A stretch of DNA of 64,000 bases from Fodinibius sp051746985 (GTDB lineage: Bacteria; Bacteroidota; Rhodothermia; Balneolales; Balneolaceae), in assembly GCA_051746985.1 (NCBI GenBank), contig JBNJFP010000010.1, positions 31,927 to 95,926 on the forward strand, read 5' to 3'. The position numbers were made by a program, and so were the translations under genes. Shown piece by piece: positions 53,223 to 61,808 of this stretch. The stretch's first letter is position 1; every line of letters starts with the position of its first letter. Under the pieces are notes generated by a model that was given only the letters and a program-made list of their open reading frames with translations, searched no databases and had not been told where the DNA came from.

Positions 53223-54263
53223 TCACTCTGAATCTTCTTCCCGGAAAGCTATAACATCCCCCTCTGCTTCCTGCATTTTAATGCCTTCTGAGTAATCGGT
53301 AATTTTACCAATTACTGCAAAATCGCTGAATTCATCCGCTAATGTTTCCACATCTTGTTCCGGTAGTGTAAACAATAATTCAAAATCTTCACCTCCATAT
53401 AAAGCGTACTTATCAACATCTTCCTTCATTTCATCTGCAACATGGCGCGTTTTAAGGGAGATTGGCAATGTAGCCTGGTATATATATGCCCCCATTTTTG
53501 AAGCATCTGACAAGTGCTTTAACTCACTAACCAGCCCTTGGGTTATATCAACCATCGAAGTGGGAACGATATTTAGTTCGCCGATCTTGTCGATAAAATC
53601 TTTTCGTCCGATAGGAACCAGTTGTCGTTTTACCACATATTCATAGTCATCGAGCTGAGGTTCAAAAGCTTGTTGCCCCCCCTGTTCTTCCCAGTACTGT
53701 TTTTCTCGCATTAAAATGCGTAAACCTGCAATAGCCCCTCCTAAATCTCCAGTCACACAAATAGCATCATCTTTTTTTGCTCCAGACCGATACGTGATTT
53801 TATCTTTTTTAACGGTGCCATAACAACTAATACTTGCGCTTAATATTTGGTGCGAGGCTGTCAAATCTCCGCCAACAATTTGAAAACCAAAGTCATTTGA
53901 TGCAGCTTCTAAGCCCCGGTAGATCTCTTTCAACATATCTACGGAGAGTTTGTTGGGAACGGCTAAATTTACCAGTAAAACTTCTGGTGAACCATTCATT
54001 GCATATATATCGCTTACAGCGGCAGTTGCCAATTTATATCCCAGGTGATGCAGCGGTACATATGTTAAATCAAAATCAACCCCCTCCATTAGTGTCTCTG
54101 AACTCAATAACTGATAAGTGTTGTTATCCTTATCCAATACAGCAGAATCATCACCGTACCCCTGTATTACCGATGGATTGGATTTACCGGAATGCTCCAT
54201 AAGTTCATCAATCAGTTCCGTACGGCCTATAGATTGAATGGTGCGAAAAGAATCGTTATTCAT
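53223..54263 (-). CDS. thiL: Thiamine-monophosphate kinase
   Basis: The 346-residue enzyme phosphorylates thiamine monophosphate to thiamine diphosphate with ATP. ThiL/AIR-synthase-like motifs are GRTELIDEL at the N-terminus, GYGDDSAVLD (metal and nucleotide site), GVDFDLTYVPLHHLGYKLA, SDIYAMNGSPEVLLVNLAVP, FQIVGGDLTAS, CVTGDLGGAIAGL and YGGEDFELLF. Length is at the upper end for the family. It stands 76 bases downstream of the ExbD gene and is separated from it by a terminator, so it probably has its own promoter. No TPP riboswitch is seen upstream. Confidence 0.94.
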   Translation of the reverse strand: MNNDSFRTIQSIGRTELIDELMEHSGKSNPSVIQGYGDDSAVLDKDNNTYQLLSSETLMEGVDFDLTYVPLHHLGYKLATAAVSDIYAMNGSPEVLLVNLAVPNKLSVDMLKEIYRGLEAASNDFGFQIVGGDLTASHQILSASISCYGTVKKDKITYRSGAKKDDAICVTGDLGGAIAGLRILMREKQYWEEQGGQQAFEPQLDDYEYVVKRQLVPIGRKDFIDKIGELNIVPTSMVDITQGLVSELKHLSDASKMGAYIYQATLPISLKTRHVADEMKEDVDKYALYGGEDFELLFTLPEQDVETLADEFSDFAVIGKITDYSEGIKMQEAEGDVIAFREEDSE

Positions 54264-54277
54264 GATATTTATATAAA

Positions 54278-54316
54278 TAAAAAAGGCAGGTACACTAAGT
54301 GTACTTGCCTTTTTTA
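54278..54316 (-). terminator. Terminator of the exbB-exbD operon
   Basis: AAAAGGCAGGTACACT (54281-54296) pairs with AGTGTACTTGCCTTTT with one G-U pair and a very short loop; both flanks are A- or T-rich, so it could act both ways. It ends the ExbD operon before thiL. Confidence 0.8.
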
Positions 54317-54340
54317 CTAAAAATTAGTTATTAATAATTA

Positions 54341-54790
54341 CTATTCAAGCTCCTGCTTCGTGGAGTAATTTATCCGTAGAGTTCCAGCTTCTCTAAGCTC
54401 TTCCTGAATATCAGTGATAATACCAAATTCAGTTTCATCGTGTACACGAAGCGAAACAATAAGCCGAGGTTCTTCTTTTAACTTATCATACATAAGTTGT
54501 TGAACAGCTCCAACATCTTCGATAATGGCATCGTCAATCTGGATTTTAGTAGATCCCAATTGGTTACCGTCCAATTTTTCAGGACCTACATAAATATAAC
54601 TTACCAGACGTTTCTGCTCTATCTTTTCAATGTTTTCTGCTTGCGTATAATCAACTTGAACCTGTAAAGTCACCTCACGCAAAACTGTTGTCACCATAAA
54701 GAAGATGAGCAACATAAACACCACATCAGGCATTGCTGATGTTGGTATATCCTGCTTGGTATTAGCAGATTTCTTTTTAAAGTGTCCCAT
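54341..54790 (-). CDS. exbD: ExbD/TolR-family biopolymer transport protein (second copy)
   Basis: The 149-residue protein has the ExbD layout: short cytoplasmic Lys-rich head, one membrane helix (about 20-40, MPDVVFMLLIFFMVTTVL with the proton-path Asp), then a periplasmic domain. It joins ExbB and another ExbD in an energy-transducing proton channel for TonB or a gliding/Tol-type system. It is 12 bases downstream of the other exbD gene. Paired non-identical ExbD genes are usual in Bacteroidota relatives; the two probably form a heteromer. Confidence 0.92.
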   Translation of the reverse strand: MGHFKKKSANTKQDIPTSAMPDVVFMLLIFFMVTTVLREVTLQVQVDYTQAENIEKIEQKRLVSYIYVGPEKLDGNQLGSTKIQIDDAIIEDVGAVQQLMYDKLKEEPRLIVSLRVHDETEFGIITDIQEELREAGTLRINYSTKQELE

Positions 54791-54802
54791 AGTTAAATCT
54801 TT

Positions 54803-55345
54803 TTATTCGTTGGGCTCTGCGATTGAAATTTTCTTAGGATACATATCCTGAATTTTTTCCCGTTCCTCACCGTCTTCTTCTAAATCGGTGTAGCTTACAC
54901 CAAACTGCTGTTGGGCTGCTTCATTTCTAACTTCAGCATAAGCACCCATCACTTCATCCAGCATATCTATATAGACGTTATAAGGTGTTTCTCTATCTGT
55001 TTTGATAGAAACGATAGCCTTATCCGGAGAGTCAGACAATTCAGGATCCTCTCCTTCATTGGTCACAAAATCTTTTACGATTTGCTTGACCTGATTTACA
55101 GGAGTCGGTTCCTCATCTATCAATACCATTCCTTGCGAGTTAACCAGTATATTTAAAAGGTTACGCTCTTTTATGGGAGGTGGTTCTTGGTTTTCCTCAG
55201 GAGCCGGAGGCAGCTGCAATCCAATACCTGTATCAACATCAATTGTTGTTACAAGCAGAAAGAAGATAAGCAGCAAGAAGGCTATATCAGCCATTCCTGC
55301 ACCGCCAACTTCCGGCTCTTCTCGATTTCTTTTATTATCAAACAT
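54803..55345 (-). CDS. exbD: ExbD/TolR-family biopolymer transport protein (first copy)
   Basis: The 180-residue protein has the membrane helix GGAGMADIAFLLLIFFLLVTT with the conserved Asp, then a longer periplasmic domain than its neighbour, with a Pro/Glu-rich linker (PPAPEENQEPPPIKER). It lies 20 bases downstream of a small membrane protein gene, and belongs to the exbB, small gene, exbD, exbD operon. Its linker differs clearly from the second copy. Confidence 0.92.
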   Translation of the reverse strand: MFDNKRNREEPEVGGAGMADIAFLLLIFFLLVTTIDVDTGIGLQLPPAPEENQEPPPIKERNLLNILVNSQGMVLIDEEPTPVNQVKQIVKDFVTNEGEDPELSDSPDKAIVSIKTDRETPYNVYIDMLDEVMGAYAEVRNEAAQQQFGVSYTDLEEDGEEREKIQDMYPKKISIAEPNE

Positions 55346-55365
55346 CGCTTAGCTATTTAAAGGTA

Positions 55366-55635
55366 TTATAAATTAAATGTGGTTCGCATACCGGTCAATG
55401 CTATTAGCAGCACCATGGCTCCCATCATGAACAACATAGTTCCGATGGCAGCTTCTGTGATGCTACCTGCAATTCCATATGCAACACCAAATACCAAGAA
55501 AGGAACAAGCATGGTTACGATCTTTTTAATGTCTTGTTTTCCTTTCATCACGCTTTGGATACCTGAGATCAACATTCCCAGTACCCCTAAGCCGATCAGT
55601 CCTAATCCGAGTCCTAATGCTAAATTAACAATCAT
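55366..55635 (-). CDS. Small three-helix membrane protein in the exbBD operon
   Basis: The 89-residue protein is nearly all membrane: helices at about residues 3-26 (Gly/Leu-rich), 40-60 and 63-82, with a basic loop KGKQDIKK between the first two. It sits between exbB and the first exbD, with 20 bases to exbD and 54 to exbB. I do not recognise a named family. Position suggests an accessory subunit or assembly factor of the proton channel. Its spacing, clean helix pattern and absence of alternative frames support a real gene. Confidence 0.75.
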   Translation of the reverse strand: MIVNLALGLGLGLIGLGVLGMLISGIQSVMKGKQDIKKIVTMLVPFLVFGVAYGIAGSITEAAIGTMLFMMGAMVLLIALTGMRTTFNL

Positions 55636-55689
55636 AATATACTCACTAATTAATTATAAAGGTGAAAAATGTTGAGAGTGTTATCGGAA

Positions 55690-56400
55690 TTATTCAGAGT
55701 CCGAAGTATCAACAATTTGCTCACCTTCTCTGAGCATTACAATAGAATCAATAAGCGTAATTGAACTTTCCTCCATTTCAGAGATAAGTCGATCAATTTT
55801 TGATACGCAATAATTATATCCTACCTGGAGAATAATACCCGCGAGCAGTCCTGCGGCTGTTGTCAGAAGTGCTACCTTAATACCACCAGCAACCAGCGTT
55901 GGTGAAATATCACCAGCCTGCTCAATAGCATCAAAAGCCTGAATCATACCTACTACCGTACCGAGGAATCCAAGCATTGGGGCAATGGCAATAAATAGTG
56001 ATAGCCATACAAGACCACGTTCGAGAAAGCTCATCTCGATTGATCCATAAGCAGATATCGCTTTTTCGGCTGCTTCGATACCTTCATCTACACGCATTAA
56101 TCCAGCCTGAAAAACAGATGCTACAGGTCCGCGTGTTTCGGCGCAAAGTTCTTTAGCAGCAGGTACACCACCTTCTTGTAGTGCTTCCTGTACGTCAACA
56201 ATAAATTTACGAGTGTCAATGTCGGCTAAGTTAAGGGTAATAATTCGCTCCAAGAAGATAGCCAATCCAAGAATCAGGGCGACAAGGACCGGCCACATGA
56301 ACCCACCCTCATTACCTTCGTTAAACTTTTCTACGAGAACATTAAAGAATCCTTGGTCTACTCCTGCTTGAAGGAAAAAGAGAGCTATAGACGATGTCAT
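55690..56400 (-). CDS. exbB: MotA/TolQ/ExbB-family proton channel protein
   Basis: The 236-residue protein is the channel subunit that couples proton flow to an ExbD partner. It has a first membrane helix (about 32-52, FMWPVLVALILGLAIFLERI), a cytoplasmic helical domain with the conserved LERGLVWLS, and two C-terminal helices (about 125-150 and 165-190) with MLGFLGTVVGMIQAF and the T-rich ALLTTAAGLLAGI pore stretch. It is the first gene of the exb operon. Whether the system serves TonB receptors, Tol-Pal or motility cannot be told from sequence. Confidence 0.92.
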   Translation of the reverse strand: MTSSIALFFLQAGVDQGFFNVLVEKFNEGNEGGFMWPVLVALILGLAIFLERIITLNLADIDTRKFIVDVQEALQEGGVPAAKELCAETRGPVASVFQAGLMRVDEGIEAAEKAISAYGSIEMSFLERGLVWLSLFIAIAPMLGFLGTVVGMIQAFDAIEQAGDISPTLVAGGIKVALLTTAAGLLAGIILQVGYNYCVSKIDRLISEMEESSITLIDSIVMLREGEQIVDTSDSE

Positions 56401-57045
56401 ACGATTACTCCGATTAAATTATATTTATTATCAGTTAAAATAAGGGCTTATAAAGATGCAAAATTATAGATCATTTTGACTAAAATGTCAAAGAAAGGAA
56501 GTTACATTTTTAAATCAATTAATTGTAAGAAATTTCTTAACCTCAAAGTACCTTCCCCAACAATCATTTTGCACTAAAGAAATCAACATACATTTAAACC
56601 AATTAAAAGTCTAAATCTAATTCCAGCTTAAACTTCTAATTACATAACCTAAAAGCACCTAATTTATTCTATTTTTTTTTAGAACAAATTGTTAGGAGCA
56701 GTTACTTGTGTAGTAACAACCATATTTGGTGCTGTTATGCTATCTAAATACAACGCAAAGCCATCTCCCATATATAAACGCACTCACCTCATTTATGCAA
56801 ATCCTTTTTTGCTAATCCGACCCAGCTAAAAGTTTGTCATTATCACTCTTTTTGTTATCGAAAAATTGCCTGAGGGATTAATACAACCATTTGAAATACC
56901 AAGATAGCCGTATTCCAAGCAGCTCCTTACGAAAATGGCTGCTGCTTAAATTAATTTTTTTGATAAAGTTGTGCGAGCAGATAAGGATTTCAAAACTACA
57001 CTGTGTTATTTTAGTTACTTAACAAAACATAGTGCCACAGGTTTA
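56401..57045. other. Long AT-rich intergenic region upstream of exbB
   Basis: About 645 bases with no gene seen. It must contain the exbB promoter at its left end. The only marked structure is the hairpin at 56917-56947 followed by a T-run, which could end a small RNA read on the + strand. No tRNA or riboswitch-like pattern was found. Confidence 0.5.
56917..56957 (+). terminator. Possible orphan terminator hairpin
   Basis: AAGCAGC (56917-56923) pairs with GCTGCTT (56941-56947) around a 17-base loop, followed by AAATTAATTTTTTT. It has no annotated gene upstream on the + strand. It may close an unannotated small RNA or be chance. Confidence 0.3.
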
Positions 57046-57046
57046 A

Positions 57047-57078
57047 TAAAAAAAGGGACCATCATTACGATGATCCCC
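57047..57078 (-). terminator. Terminator of the rpsF-rpsR-rplI operon
   Basis: GGGACCATCAT (57055-57065) and ATGATCCCC (57070-57078) form a stem with a bulge; the AAAAAAA to its left gives a U-run on the - strand. It lies 41 bases after the rplI stop. Confidence 0.75.
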
Positions 57079-57118
57079 AAAATTACAAGAAAAAAAGTCT
57101 GGCTAAGGTTTAACCCCC

Positions 57119-57577
57119 CTATTCTTTCACAACCCAAACTTTAATTTCTGCTTTAATCTCACTAATAAGATTAATGGTAGCCGTATATTCACCCAATGTT
57201 TTAATATCCTGATTTAAGGTGATTTTCCGCTTATCAATTTCAATATCGCGTTCAGCCAGAGCATCAGCAATGTCTTGCGTTGTAACCGATCCATGGATGC
57301 GTTCATCTTCCCCAACTTCAACTGGAATAGTTACCGAAGTCGTCTCAAGACGCTCAGCCATTTTCTGTGCACGTTCAACAGTAAGCTCGGCACGACGGGC
57401 TGCTTGCTCCTTCATTCGCTCTACCTGTTTCAGTGCCCCGTCAGTTGCCATCATAGCTTTACCTTGGGGAATAAGATAATTGCGACCATAACCGGCCCTT
57501 ACTTCCACGATGTCTCCGGATTCTCCGAGCTTATCGACATCTTCTCTTAAAATTAATTTCATGTACTTGTTAGCCAT
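57119..57577 (-). CDS. rplI: Ribosomal protein bL9
   Basis: The 152-residue protein has the L9 N-terminal domain KLILREDVDKLGESGDIVEV, then GYGRNYLIPQGKAMMAT, the long connecting helix (about 45-80) and the C-terminal RNA-binding domain. Length is normal. It is last in the operon rpsF, rpsR, rplI, 17 bases after rpsR. Confidence 0.97.
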   Translation of the reverse strand: MANKYMKLILREDVDKLGESGDIVEVRAGYGRNYLIPQGKAMMATDGALKQVERMKEQAARRAELTVERAQKMAERLETTSVTIPVEVGEDERIHGSVTTQDIADALAERDIEIDKRKITLNQDIKTLGEYTATINLISEIKAEIKVWVVKE

Positions 57578-57594
57578 TGGAATAAAATCTTTTT

Positions 57595-57846
57595 TTATCG
57601 AAGGTTATCTGCTACATATGGAATTAAGCCCAGAAACCGAGCGCGCTTTATTGCCCTTGTAAGTTGGCGCTGGTACTTAGCACTTGTCCCGGTTACGCGT
57701 CGAGGAAGTATTTTACCCTGATCATTCATAAACCGCTGTAACAGCTCAGTATCTTTGTAATCAATGTATTCGATCCCCGCTTTTGAAAACTTACACTCGC
57801 GGGTTTTTATATGTCCTTTCTTAGGATGTGATGGATTCTTAATCAT
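57595..57846 (-). CDS. rpsR: Ribosomal protein bS18
   Basis: The 83-residue protein carries the S18 signature IDYKDTELLQRFMNDQGKIL followed by PRRVTGTSAKYQRQLTRAIK and ARFLGLIPYV. The N-terminal Lys/His-rich segment has a single Cys in CKFSKAGIEY rather than the CysX2Cys seen in some species. It partners S6, encoded 30 bases upstream, in the 30S platform. Confidence 0.97.
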   Translation of the reverse strand: MIKNPSHPKKGHIKTRECKFSKAGIEYIDYKDTELLQRFMNDQGKILPRRVTGTSAKYQRQLTRAIKRARFLGLIPYVADNLR

Positions 57847-57876
57847 AATCTTAACCTATTTAGTTTTTTGGATGAA

Positions 57877-58257
57877 TTAGTCTTCGTCTTCCTCTTCTTC
57901 TTGATCTTCAACAAAGACTGGGGGTACGGCATTCTTACGCTGTAGCTCACGATGTCGCATCATCTTTGCGTCATACTTCAAGGTAAGATAACGCATTACG
58001 TGGTCATCAATGCGAAGGGCACGTTCCAGCTTTTCAATCAATTGGCCTGGGGCAGTAAAATAAGCGTTTACATAATAACCGCTCGATTTGTTATCCATCT
58101 CGAATTCGAACTTTCGAATTCCCCATTCATCAACTTCATCAATTTCACCATCATTATCTCGGATCAATTGGGTGAACTTCTCAACGATCTCTTCATATTG
58201 ATCGTCTTCCAAGACAGGGTTTAGTATATATGTTAACTCGTAATAATTTCTACTCAT
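57877..58257 (-). CDS. rpsF: Ribosomal protein bS6
   Basis: The 126-residue protein has the S6 core: YYELTYILNPVLEDDQYEEI, DEWGIRKFEFEM, SGYYVNAYFTA and LERALRIDDHVMRYLTLK. It ends in a long acidic tail (EDQEEEEDED), as in many bacteria where RimK-type enzymes add glutamates. It is first in rpsF-rpsR-rplI; ssb, often between rpsF and rpsR, is absent here. Confidence 0.97.
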   Translation of the reverse strand: MSRNYYELTYILNPVLEDDQYEEIVEKFTQLIRDNDGEIDEVDEWGIRKFEFEMDNKSSGYYVNAYFTAPGQLIEKLERALRIDDHVMRYLTLKYDAKMMRHRELQRKNAVPPVFVEDQEEEEDED

Positions 58258-58429
58258 GTGATATATTTCCTTTGGTTGTTTCTAATTGAAACAGCCGACG
58301 TGATGACTTTCACCCGCCAGCAGGCACGCAAAAATAGGCTTTTTTGCCATTAATTCCAATCTGTGAAAAGATAATAATTCTGCTCTACTTTATTGTTTGT
58401 AAAGCAACGAAAATAAAAATAAATCCAGC

Positions 58430-59881
58430 TTACTGACCTATAAAGTGAGCTATCCAATCGCCTCCATAATAAGAGGTAAGCAAGTTATGGAGGTCTCCAA
58501 AAGCAATTCCGAAATAGATTGTCATGATAGCCAGCACAATTAGTGTAGATCGGAAAACCCAGCCAGACCGGACCATTGGCACATCTTTTTGAACTTCTCT
58601 AAAGTACATATACACCATTGGGCGCAAGTAATAATAGACGCTTGCTGCACTGGCCAATGCCAAAATAACTGCTAAGGCAATAAAGCCTGCATCAATAGCG
58701 GCGGCAAAAATTAACCACTTCCCGATAAATCCAACAAAGGGAGGGATACCCGCCAGGGAGAATAAAAAGAATGAGAGAAGAACACCCATAAGCGGCTTTT
58801 TAAAACCAAGGCCCGCATAATTGTTTACATCGGTAAAATCTAACCCCTGTTGTCGTTCATAGTATGCAACAACTCCAAAAGCACCAATATTCATAATTGT
58901 ATAAGCCAACAGGTAAAAAAGTACAGCGCTATATCCTTCGGGAGTACCCACCGCTAATCCAACCAGTAAATATCCGGCATGGGCTATACTGGAGTAGGCC
59001 AGCATCCGCTTGATATTATCCTGCACGATGGCAATCAAGTTGCCCAAGATCATGGTAAGGATCGCAATTACTTCAATGACGCCAACCCAATCAGCTGTTT
59101 CAGCAGGAATCATTTTTGACAATACAATCAGCAGTGCAATAAAAGCGGCAGACTTAGACGCTGTGGCCATGTACGCGGTAAGCGTTGTTGGCGTTCCCTG
59201 ATAGACATCAGGAGTCCACATATGAAATGGTACAGCTGATATTTTGAAAAAGAATCCAATTAACAACAATGCAGCACCCGCAATAAATATCAGATCGGAA
59301 CTGGCCGCCTCAGCTATCTCGGCCAAATACAACGATCCCGTTGCTCCATAAAGCAATGCCATACCGTATAATAGAAATCCAGTAGAAAATGCACCAAGCA
59401 AAAAATATTTGAGAGATGCTTCAGCACCAGTCTTACGTTCTTTAAAAAGTCCTGCTAACACATACAAGCAAATAGACATGGTTTCAATGCCAATAAAAAT
59501 CATAATCAGGTTATTAGCACTGGCAAGCCCGAGCATCCCGGCTGTAGCAAAAAGTACTAAGGCATACACTTCACCATATTCATGGTCAATAGCTGCAAGA
59601 TATTCCCGAGATATAAGCACACAAAACAAGGCCCCAAATAAAATTACGCTATTCCCAAATGCGGAAACGCCTCCATACATAATCATTCCGGAGAAGGCCT
59701 CTCCTACCGGGCCAAACATATCCATAACAGATAATACCAGTCCAGCCAACAGTGAAAATACGGTTAGACCATAAATGGCTTCGTGATCGTTTTTATAGGC
59801 ATCAATGACGATGGCAATAAGTCCGGCAATTGATACGATAATTCCTGGCAAAAATGCGTTTAGATCGTGTAAGTAATCCAT
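58430..59881 (-). CDS. nuoN: NADH-quinone oxidoreductase subunit N
   Basis: The 483-residue antiporter-like subunit of complex I has about fourteen membrane helices. Proton-channel signatures are the Glu in IFIGIETMSICLYVLAG, the Lys-containing ALLLIGFFFKISAVPFHMWT, TPDVYQGTPTTLTAYMATAS with the broken helix, the YSSIAHAGYLL segment, and LSLAGIPPFVGFIGKW-like LFSLAGIPPFVGFIGKWLIF. It is last in the nuoL-nuoM-(pterin dehydratase)-nuoN run. Confidence 0.95.
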   Translation of the reverse strand: MDYLHDLNAFLPGIIVSIAGLIAIVIDAYKNDHEAIYGLTVFSLLAGLVLSVMDMFGPVGEAFSGMIMYGGVSAFGNSVILFGALFCVLISREYLAAIDHEYGEVYALVLFATAGMLGLASANNLIMIFIGIETMSICLYVLAGLFKERKTGAEASLKYFLLGAFSTGFLLYGMALLYGATGSLYLAEIAEAASSDLIFIAGAALLLIGFFFKISAVPFHMWTPDVYQGTPTTLTAYMATASKSAAFIALLIVLSKMIPAETADWVGVIEVIAILTMILGNLIAIVQDNIKRMLAYSSIAHAGYLLVGLAVGTPEGYSAVLFYLLAYTIMNIGAFGVVAYYERQQGLDFTDVNNYAGLGFKKPLMGVLLSFFLFSLAGIPPFVGFIGKWLIFAAAIDAGFIALAVILALASAASVYYYLRPMVYMYFREVQKDVPMVRSGWVFRSTLIVLAIMTIYFGIAFGDLHNLLTSYYGGDWIAHFIGQ

Positions 59882-59886
59882 GCAAC

Positions 59887-60177
59887 TTAATTGTTAAACA
59901 GTGACTCAATAGTTTTTGCGAGCTTGATGTCTTTTTCGGTCACCTTTCCACCAGCATCATGGGTGCTAAGTGAAATACTGACCGTATTGTAAACATTGAA
60001 TATTTCAGGGTGATGAACCTGTTCTTCGGCCTCAAACGCAATGCGATTGATAAAAGCTATCGCATCCCGAAAATTATCAAATCCAAACTCTTTAGTTAGT
60101 TTATCATTCTGATGCTTCCAACCTGTCAAGCTTGAAAGGGCCTCAGCTATTTGATCATCAGAAAGTGGTTCAGCCAT
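59887..60177 (-). CDS. Pterin-4a-carbinolamine dehydratase
   Basis: The 96-residue protein recycles oxidised tetrahydrobiopterin-type cofactors by dehydrating 4a-hydroxytetrahydropterin. The family motif is complete: EEQVHHPEIFNVYN gives H55-H56-P57 and Y63, and H73-D74 follow in STHDAGG. It is five bases from nuoN and four from nuoM, so it is cotranscribed with complex I genes although unrelated to them. Elsewhere in the window a FolE2/PTPS pair could provide a pterin cofactor. No aromatic amino acid hydroxylase is visible here. A moonlighting role as a transcription coactivator is known for animal homologues only. Confidence 0.92.
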   Translation of the reverse strand: MAEPLSDDQIAEALSSLTGWKHQNDKLTKEFGFDNFRDAIAFINRIAFEAEEQVHHPEIFNVYNTVSISLSTHDAGGKVTEKDIKLAKTIESLFNN

Positions 60178-60181
60178 TGCA

Positions 60182-61795
60182 CTATTGTTTTTTAATTTGC
60201 GATGCTAATTCATCTGTAACATCAACATCATACAAGGATGAAGCCCATTGTGGCAAGTCTTGCGTATTCGCGGACTGTTTTATAGCCATTCGTTTTTCGT
60301 TTGATGACTCTAACAGCTCCTGCACTTGTACTTCAGAATACTGGGTAAAATCAGTCGGACGAATTCCAATCCAAACCATAAAAATTACCAATGGAACAAG
60401 AAGTCCAATTTCACGAGCGTTCAAATCTATCAATTTTTCATTTTTCTCATGCTTAATTGGTCCAAACATCACCCGCTGATACATCCACAGCATATAAACG
60501 GCCGCTAAAATCACACCTAATGCAGCAAACACAACAAAAGCATTTTGCGGCAACACTTCGGAACTAAATGTCCCATTCAAAATCAGAAATTCACCGACAA
60601 ATCCGTTTAATCCCGGCAGGCCTATCGAAGCAAGTGTAGCGATCATAAACATCACTGCAAACACCGGAACTACTTTGGCAATCCCACCGTAATCACTTAT
60701 TTCGCGTGTATGAGTTCGATCGTAAATCATCCCAACAATAAGGAACAGTGCACCCGTTGATAGTCCGTGATTAATCATCTGAATTAGCGCTCCCTGCACT
60801 GCAATAGTGTTAAAAGCAAATAATCCCAGTACTACAAAACCTAAGTGGCTAACCGATGAATAGGCCACAAGTTTCTTCACATCTTTTTGAACCATTGCCA
60901 CCAAGGCTCCATAAATAATTCCGATAACAGCAAGTGTCGCCAAATAAGGTGCGAACTCTACAAAAGCATTAGGGAAAAGCGGTAAACAAATTCTTAGCAA
61001 TCCATAGGTCCCCATCTTAAGCATGATGGCAGCAAGAACCACCGATCCAGCCGTGGGTGCCTCGGTATGGGCATATGGCAACCAAGTATGGAATGGGAAC
61101 AGTGGAACCTTAATACAAAATGCGAGGGCAAACGATAAGAAAAGGTAAGTCTGCTCTACTAATCCAATATGATATCCGTCACCAGACAGGAATCGCCAGT
61201 CGGTCGTAAATTGATATCCTTCGATAACCGCTCCAGCATTATAACCGGTATAGATCAATCCCACGAGCATAATCAAAGATCCTACCAAGGTATAAACAAA
61301 GAACTTTACCGTAGCATGAATGCGATTTTTCCCACCCCAGATTCCAATCAAAAAGTACATGGGGATGAGTGAAAGCTCAAAAAAGACGTAAAATACAATC
61401 AGATCTAATGAAGCAAATACCCCCATCGATGCTGTCTGTAATAGTAGCAACATCGAATAGTAGCCGGCTAAATGTTTCTTAATAGAATCCCATGAAGAAA
61501 GTATCACAATGGGTCCCATAAGCGTGGTAAGCATAAATAGCAGTAAGCTTAACCCATCCAGGCCAATTAAGTACTTAATGTCGTAACCGGCCATAATGTT
61601 ACTGCCTTCCGTAAGGTATTGAACCGTTCCAGAGTTGGCGACATCAAAGTTAAATAGCAGTGGCAGCGACAGCAGAAACGTAGCCGTGGTAGCGACGAGA
61701 CTTATCCACTTTGTTGCTTTATCATTACGTAAAGCTAAGATCCCGGCAATGCCGAGAAGCGGTAAATAAATAACTAAATTTAAGAGTAACTCCAT
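60182..61795 (-). CDS. nuoM: NADH-quinone oxidoreductase subunit M
   Basis: The 537-residue antiporter-like subunit shows NuoM features: LIVFYVFFELSLIPMYFLIG with the conserved Glu, FCIKVPLFPFHTWLPYAHTEAPTAGSV, KKLVAYSSVSHLGFVVLGLF, and MFMIATLASIGLPGLNGFVGEF. A C-terminal extension (about 480-537, acidic and Lys-rich: ESSNEKRMAIKQSANTQDLP) goes beyond the last helix, which is longer than E. coli NuoM. It starts 13 bases after the nuoL stop. Confidence 0.95.
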   Translation of the reverse strand: MELLLNLVIYLPLLGIAGILALRNDKATKWISLVATTATFLLSLPLLFNFDVANSGTVQYLTEGSNIMAGYDIKYLIGLDGLSLLLFMLTTLMGPIVILSSWDSIKKHLAGYYSMLLLLQTASMGVFASLDLIVFYVFFELSLIPMYFLIGIWGGKNRIHATVKFFVYTLVGSLIMLVGLIYTGYNAGAVIEGYQFTTDWRFLSGDGYHIGLVEQTYLFLSFALAFCIKVPLFPFHTWLPYAHTEAPTAGSVVLAAIMLKMGTYGLLRICLPLFPNAFVEFAPYLATLAVIGIIYGALVAMVQKDVKKLVAYSSVSHLGFVVLGLFAFNTIAVQGALIQMINHGLSTGALFLIVGMIYDRTHTREISDYGGIAKVVPVFAVMFMIATLASIGLPGLNGFVGEFLILNGTFSSEVLPQNAFVVFAALGVILAAVYMLWMYQRVMFGPIKHEKNEKLIDLNAREIGLLVPLVIFMVWIGIRPTDFTQYSEVQVQELLESSNEKRMAIKQSANTQDLPQWASSLYDVDVTDELASQIKKQ

Positions 61796-61808
61796 TATTA
61801 ATTCTTTT

